DNA from: Actinomycetes bacterium | Lineage (GTDB): Bacteria > Actinomycetota > Acidimicrobiia > Acidimicrobiales > Ilumatobacteraceae | DNA length: 6,722 nucleotides | Assembly (NCBI GenBank): GCA_023417265.1 | Contig: JAEZFY010000069.1 | Coordinates: 1-6,722 of the forward strand | Direction of reading: 5' to 3' | Shown here: positions 5,040-6,722 of the stretch, piece after piece | Layout of the letters: the number at the start of each line of letters is the position of its first letter | Numbering within the stretch: the first letter of the stretch is position 1 | Notes under the pieces: generated by a model | What the model was told of the DNA's origin: nothing | Databases searched by the model: none | Seen by the model: the letters and a program-made list of their open reading frames with translations, nothing else | Made by a program: the position numbers and the translations under genes

Positions 5040-6722
5040 TCAGGTGCCGAGGAGTTCGGCGCGGAGTTCGATCAGTTTCGGGCTCGGTTCGCCGTCGCTC
5101 CACGGGTCGGCGACCAGCGTGCGCGAGTAGCTCTCCCACTCCTGGCGCACGCCGGCGTGATCGCCGGCTCGGGCGTGGGCACGCATCCGTAGGCCGATCA
5201 GCTCCTCATGGCCCGGAAGCACGCGTAGGCCGCGGTCGGTGGCGGCGAACACGCCTTCGACGTCGCCGACGGAGAGACACTGCGCGGCGAGTTCCGACGC
5301 GGCCGAGGTCGCCAACACCACGAGGCTGGACGTGATGCCTTCCGGATCTGGCCACAGATACGAGGTGCCTTCGAACGGCATGCCGGCGAGCAGATCGACC
5401 GCCGGCCGGAGCAGCGCGATCGCCTCCGCAGGGGCGGCGAGCCGCGCTGCGGCGAGGGCTGCACGGATCAGGTCGGCGTCGGTGCGCACCAGCTCGTGGA
5501 GTGGGAGGTCTTCGGTCATCGTGCGGCCGACCCACTCCGCTCCGTCGGGGGGTGGGACCGCGCGAGCCAGCGCGCGACGCGCCTCGGAGACGACGTTGGC
5601 GAACGTCGCGTCGCGGACGTCGGACTCCCACAGCGCCGTCCGCGCAAGCGTGCGCGTCGAGCGCTCGCGGTGGGTTGCCAACCAGGCGATCAACTCACGG
5701 GTCTTCGATCGCTCGAAGGCCACGACGTCGCCGTCGCCGGTCTCGATGCGGACTGGGCCGATCAGGCGGACGAGCAACGCGTGCGGCGTCGGCGCCACGA
5801 CCGGCGTGGCAGCCTCGGCGAGCTCTTCGGCCGCTGTGGCGGGAGCCGGCTCAGGAACGTCGAGCAGTTCGCTCACGGCGGCAACCTCGGCGGGCGCCAA
5901 TCCGATCGGTGTGACGCGGATGCTCGCTGGCCGGAGCAGCCATGCGTCGCCGTCCGGAGCGAGCACGCTCGACGGTCCGACGATCGGGGCGGCCGACACG
6001 ATCGCCACGCCGGCGGGCACGAACGGGATCGTCGCAGCTCCGGCGCCGCTACCCACCAGCACCACGGCGGGTTCCCAGGTCTCGCCACCCGTCGCCCGGG
6101 CCCGCAACTCGAAGGTCTCCGTGCCGGCGGTGACCGTGGACCCGACCGCGTCGACTGCAGCGGCCATGGCGTCGGGCACGTCGTCGACCGCGGTGTGGAG
6201 CCGGTGCCCACAGAAGGCTGCGTCGGGGACGGCGACACCGATCAGGGTCGTGACCTCGGCGAGGACCGACGTCGCCAGGGTCGTCGCCACCGCGGCGACC
6301 ACCGCGTCGGCCTCGGCGGGCGGTGCGTCGACCTGCAGCGCGCCGAGCGCCTCGAGGTCGACGTAGACCTCGCTGGCACCGTCGCAGCCGAGCTGCACCA
6401 GGGCGGGCGTCGGGGCGGCGACCTTGCGCGCCTCAGGGGCGAGCAGCTCGATCGGCACCGACGCAGGCAGCGTCCACCAGGCCCCGCTCCCCTCCCACGG
6501 GGGCGGCAGATCGACCGGCCCGGTGGCGACCAACTCGATCGTCCCGTCGGGCGCCACGATCGCCGCCAGCGTGCGCCGCCCGTATCGGATCAATTGCAGT
6601 GCGGTGGCGCGAACGGCGAGGTCGACCCGGGCGAAGCGTTCGCCGGTTCCGATCGTTCGCAGCGCCCGCTCCGTCGCCCCGGCCCCCCGCGCGCCCGGGA
6701 CCGGCCCGGCGGCGGGGGGCGC
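5040..6722 (-). CDS. BTAD-domain winged-helix transcriptional regulator, C-terminal part (partial at window edge)
   Basis: The last 560 residues of a longer protein. The frame is open to the right edge, so the true start lies outside; an internal TTG at 6593 is not a convincing start because matching sequence continues upstream (VDLAVRATALQL region). Residues are numbered from that TTG. About 1-240 is an alanine-rich alpha/beta region with an 'ALVQLG...VYVDLEALGAL' core (64-86), as in the cytosolic part of large actinobacterial regulators that also carry membrane helices and often LysM domains. An acidic/proline linker follows (about 245-270). Next is an OmpR/SARP-like winged helix, about 272-347 (LIGPVRI, SKTRELIAWLATH, NVVSEARRALA). 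Last is a bacterial transcriptional activator (BTAD) helical repeat domain, about 370-512 (AIALLRPAVDLLAGMPF, GHEELIGLRMRAHARAGDHAGVRQEW). It probably acts as a DNA-binding activator, but its targets and signal are unknown. It ends 138 bp before the nuclease start on the same strand. Confidence 0.85.
   Translation of the reverse strand, partial: APPAAGPVPGARGAGATERALRTIGTGERFARVDLAVRATALQLIRYGRRTLAAIVAPDGTIELVATGPVDLPPPWEGSGAWWTLPASVPIELLAPEARKVAAPTPALVQLGCDGASEVYVDLEALGALQVDAPPAEADAVVAAVATTLATSVLAEVTTLIGVAVPDAAFCGHRLHTAVDDVPDAMAAAVDAVGSTVTAGTETFELRARATGGETWEPAVVLVGSGAGAATIPFVPAGVAIVSAAPIVGPSSVLAPDGDAWLLRPASIRVTPIGLAPAEVAAVSELLDVPEPAPATAAEELAEAATPVVAPTPHALLVRLIGPVRIETGDGDVVAFERSKTRELIAWLATHRERSTRTLARTALWESDVRDATFANVVSEARRALARAVPPPDGAEWVGRTMTEDLPLHELVRTDADLIRAALAAARLAAPAEAIALLRPAVDLLAGMPFEGTSYLWPDPEGITSSLVVLATSAASELAAQCLSVGDVEGVFAATDRGLRVLPGHEELIGLRMRAHARAGDHAGVRQEWESYSRTLVADPWSDGEPSPKLIELRAELLGT

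Noticed and set aside
5239..6366. 375-codon open frame on the plus strand opposite the BTAD regulator
   Set aside because: The translation is rich in Ser, Ala, Thr and Arg with no recognisable motif, and the opposite strand encodes clear winged-helix and BTAD domains. Long antisense frames are expected in high-GC genes.
1..6722. CRISPR array, insertion sequence, attachment site, tRNA, rRNA or toxin-antitoxin pair
   Set aside because: I found no regularly spaced repeats, terminal inverted repeats, transposase or integrase motifs, or RNA-gene signatures on either strand. The genes are ordinary chromosomal ones with consistent base composition.

Overview
This window comes from a high-GC bacterial chromosome, roughly two thirds G+C by eye, with TTG/ATG starts and TANNNT-type -10 boxes. 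The gene set is a radA-disA pair, a secreted ExeM/NucH-type nuclease and a long BTAD-domain regulator. Together these point to an actinobacterium. An Acidimicrobiia-like (for example Ilumatobacter-like) source is my best guess, but I could not test it.

Layout, left to right. Positions 1-71 hold the 3' end of a plus-strand gene, most likely radA. After a 48-bp gap comes disA (120-1190, +), a complete diadenylate cyclase with both catalytic motifs intact. Five bases beyond its stop lies the stop of a convergent small gene (1196-1492, -) for a Dabb-type (stress-responsive A/B barrel) protein. A strong GC-rich hairpin (1513-1546) separates that gene from the 3' end of a 1115-residue secreted nuclease (1554-4901, -). 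The nuclease has a signal peptide, an N-terminal lamin-tail-like domain, a putative-Ig domain, an OB-like region, an intact endonuclease/exonuclease/phosphatase (EEP) domain, a bacterial Ig-like domain and an unassigned C-terminal beta-rich domain. A 138-bp gap (4902-5039) carries a strong Shine-Dalgarno and a plausible promoter. Beyond it the C-terminal 560 residues of a BTAD/winged-helix regulator run off the right edge (5040-6722, -).

How the parts relate. radA-disA is a known, widespread gene order linking DNA repair and recombination to c-di-AMP signalling. The three minus-strand genes lie head to tail, but the hairpin and two candidate promoters suggest they are mostly separate transcription units. 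The nuclease probably works outside the cell, on extracellular DNA, for nutrients (phosphate, nucleosides) or for remodelling matrix DNA. Regulation by the adjacent BTAD protein is possible but rests on position alone.

I see no clear, previously undescribed multi-gene system. The observations most worth following are the orphan C-terminal domain of the nuclease and the matched leaderless-promoter geometry upstream of disA and of the Dabb gene. No CRISPR array, tRNA, rRNA, insertion sequence or attachment site was seen, and no gene-free stretch exceeds 140 bases.
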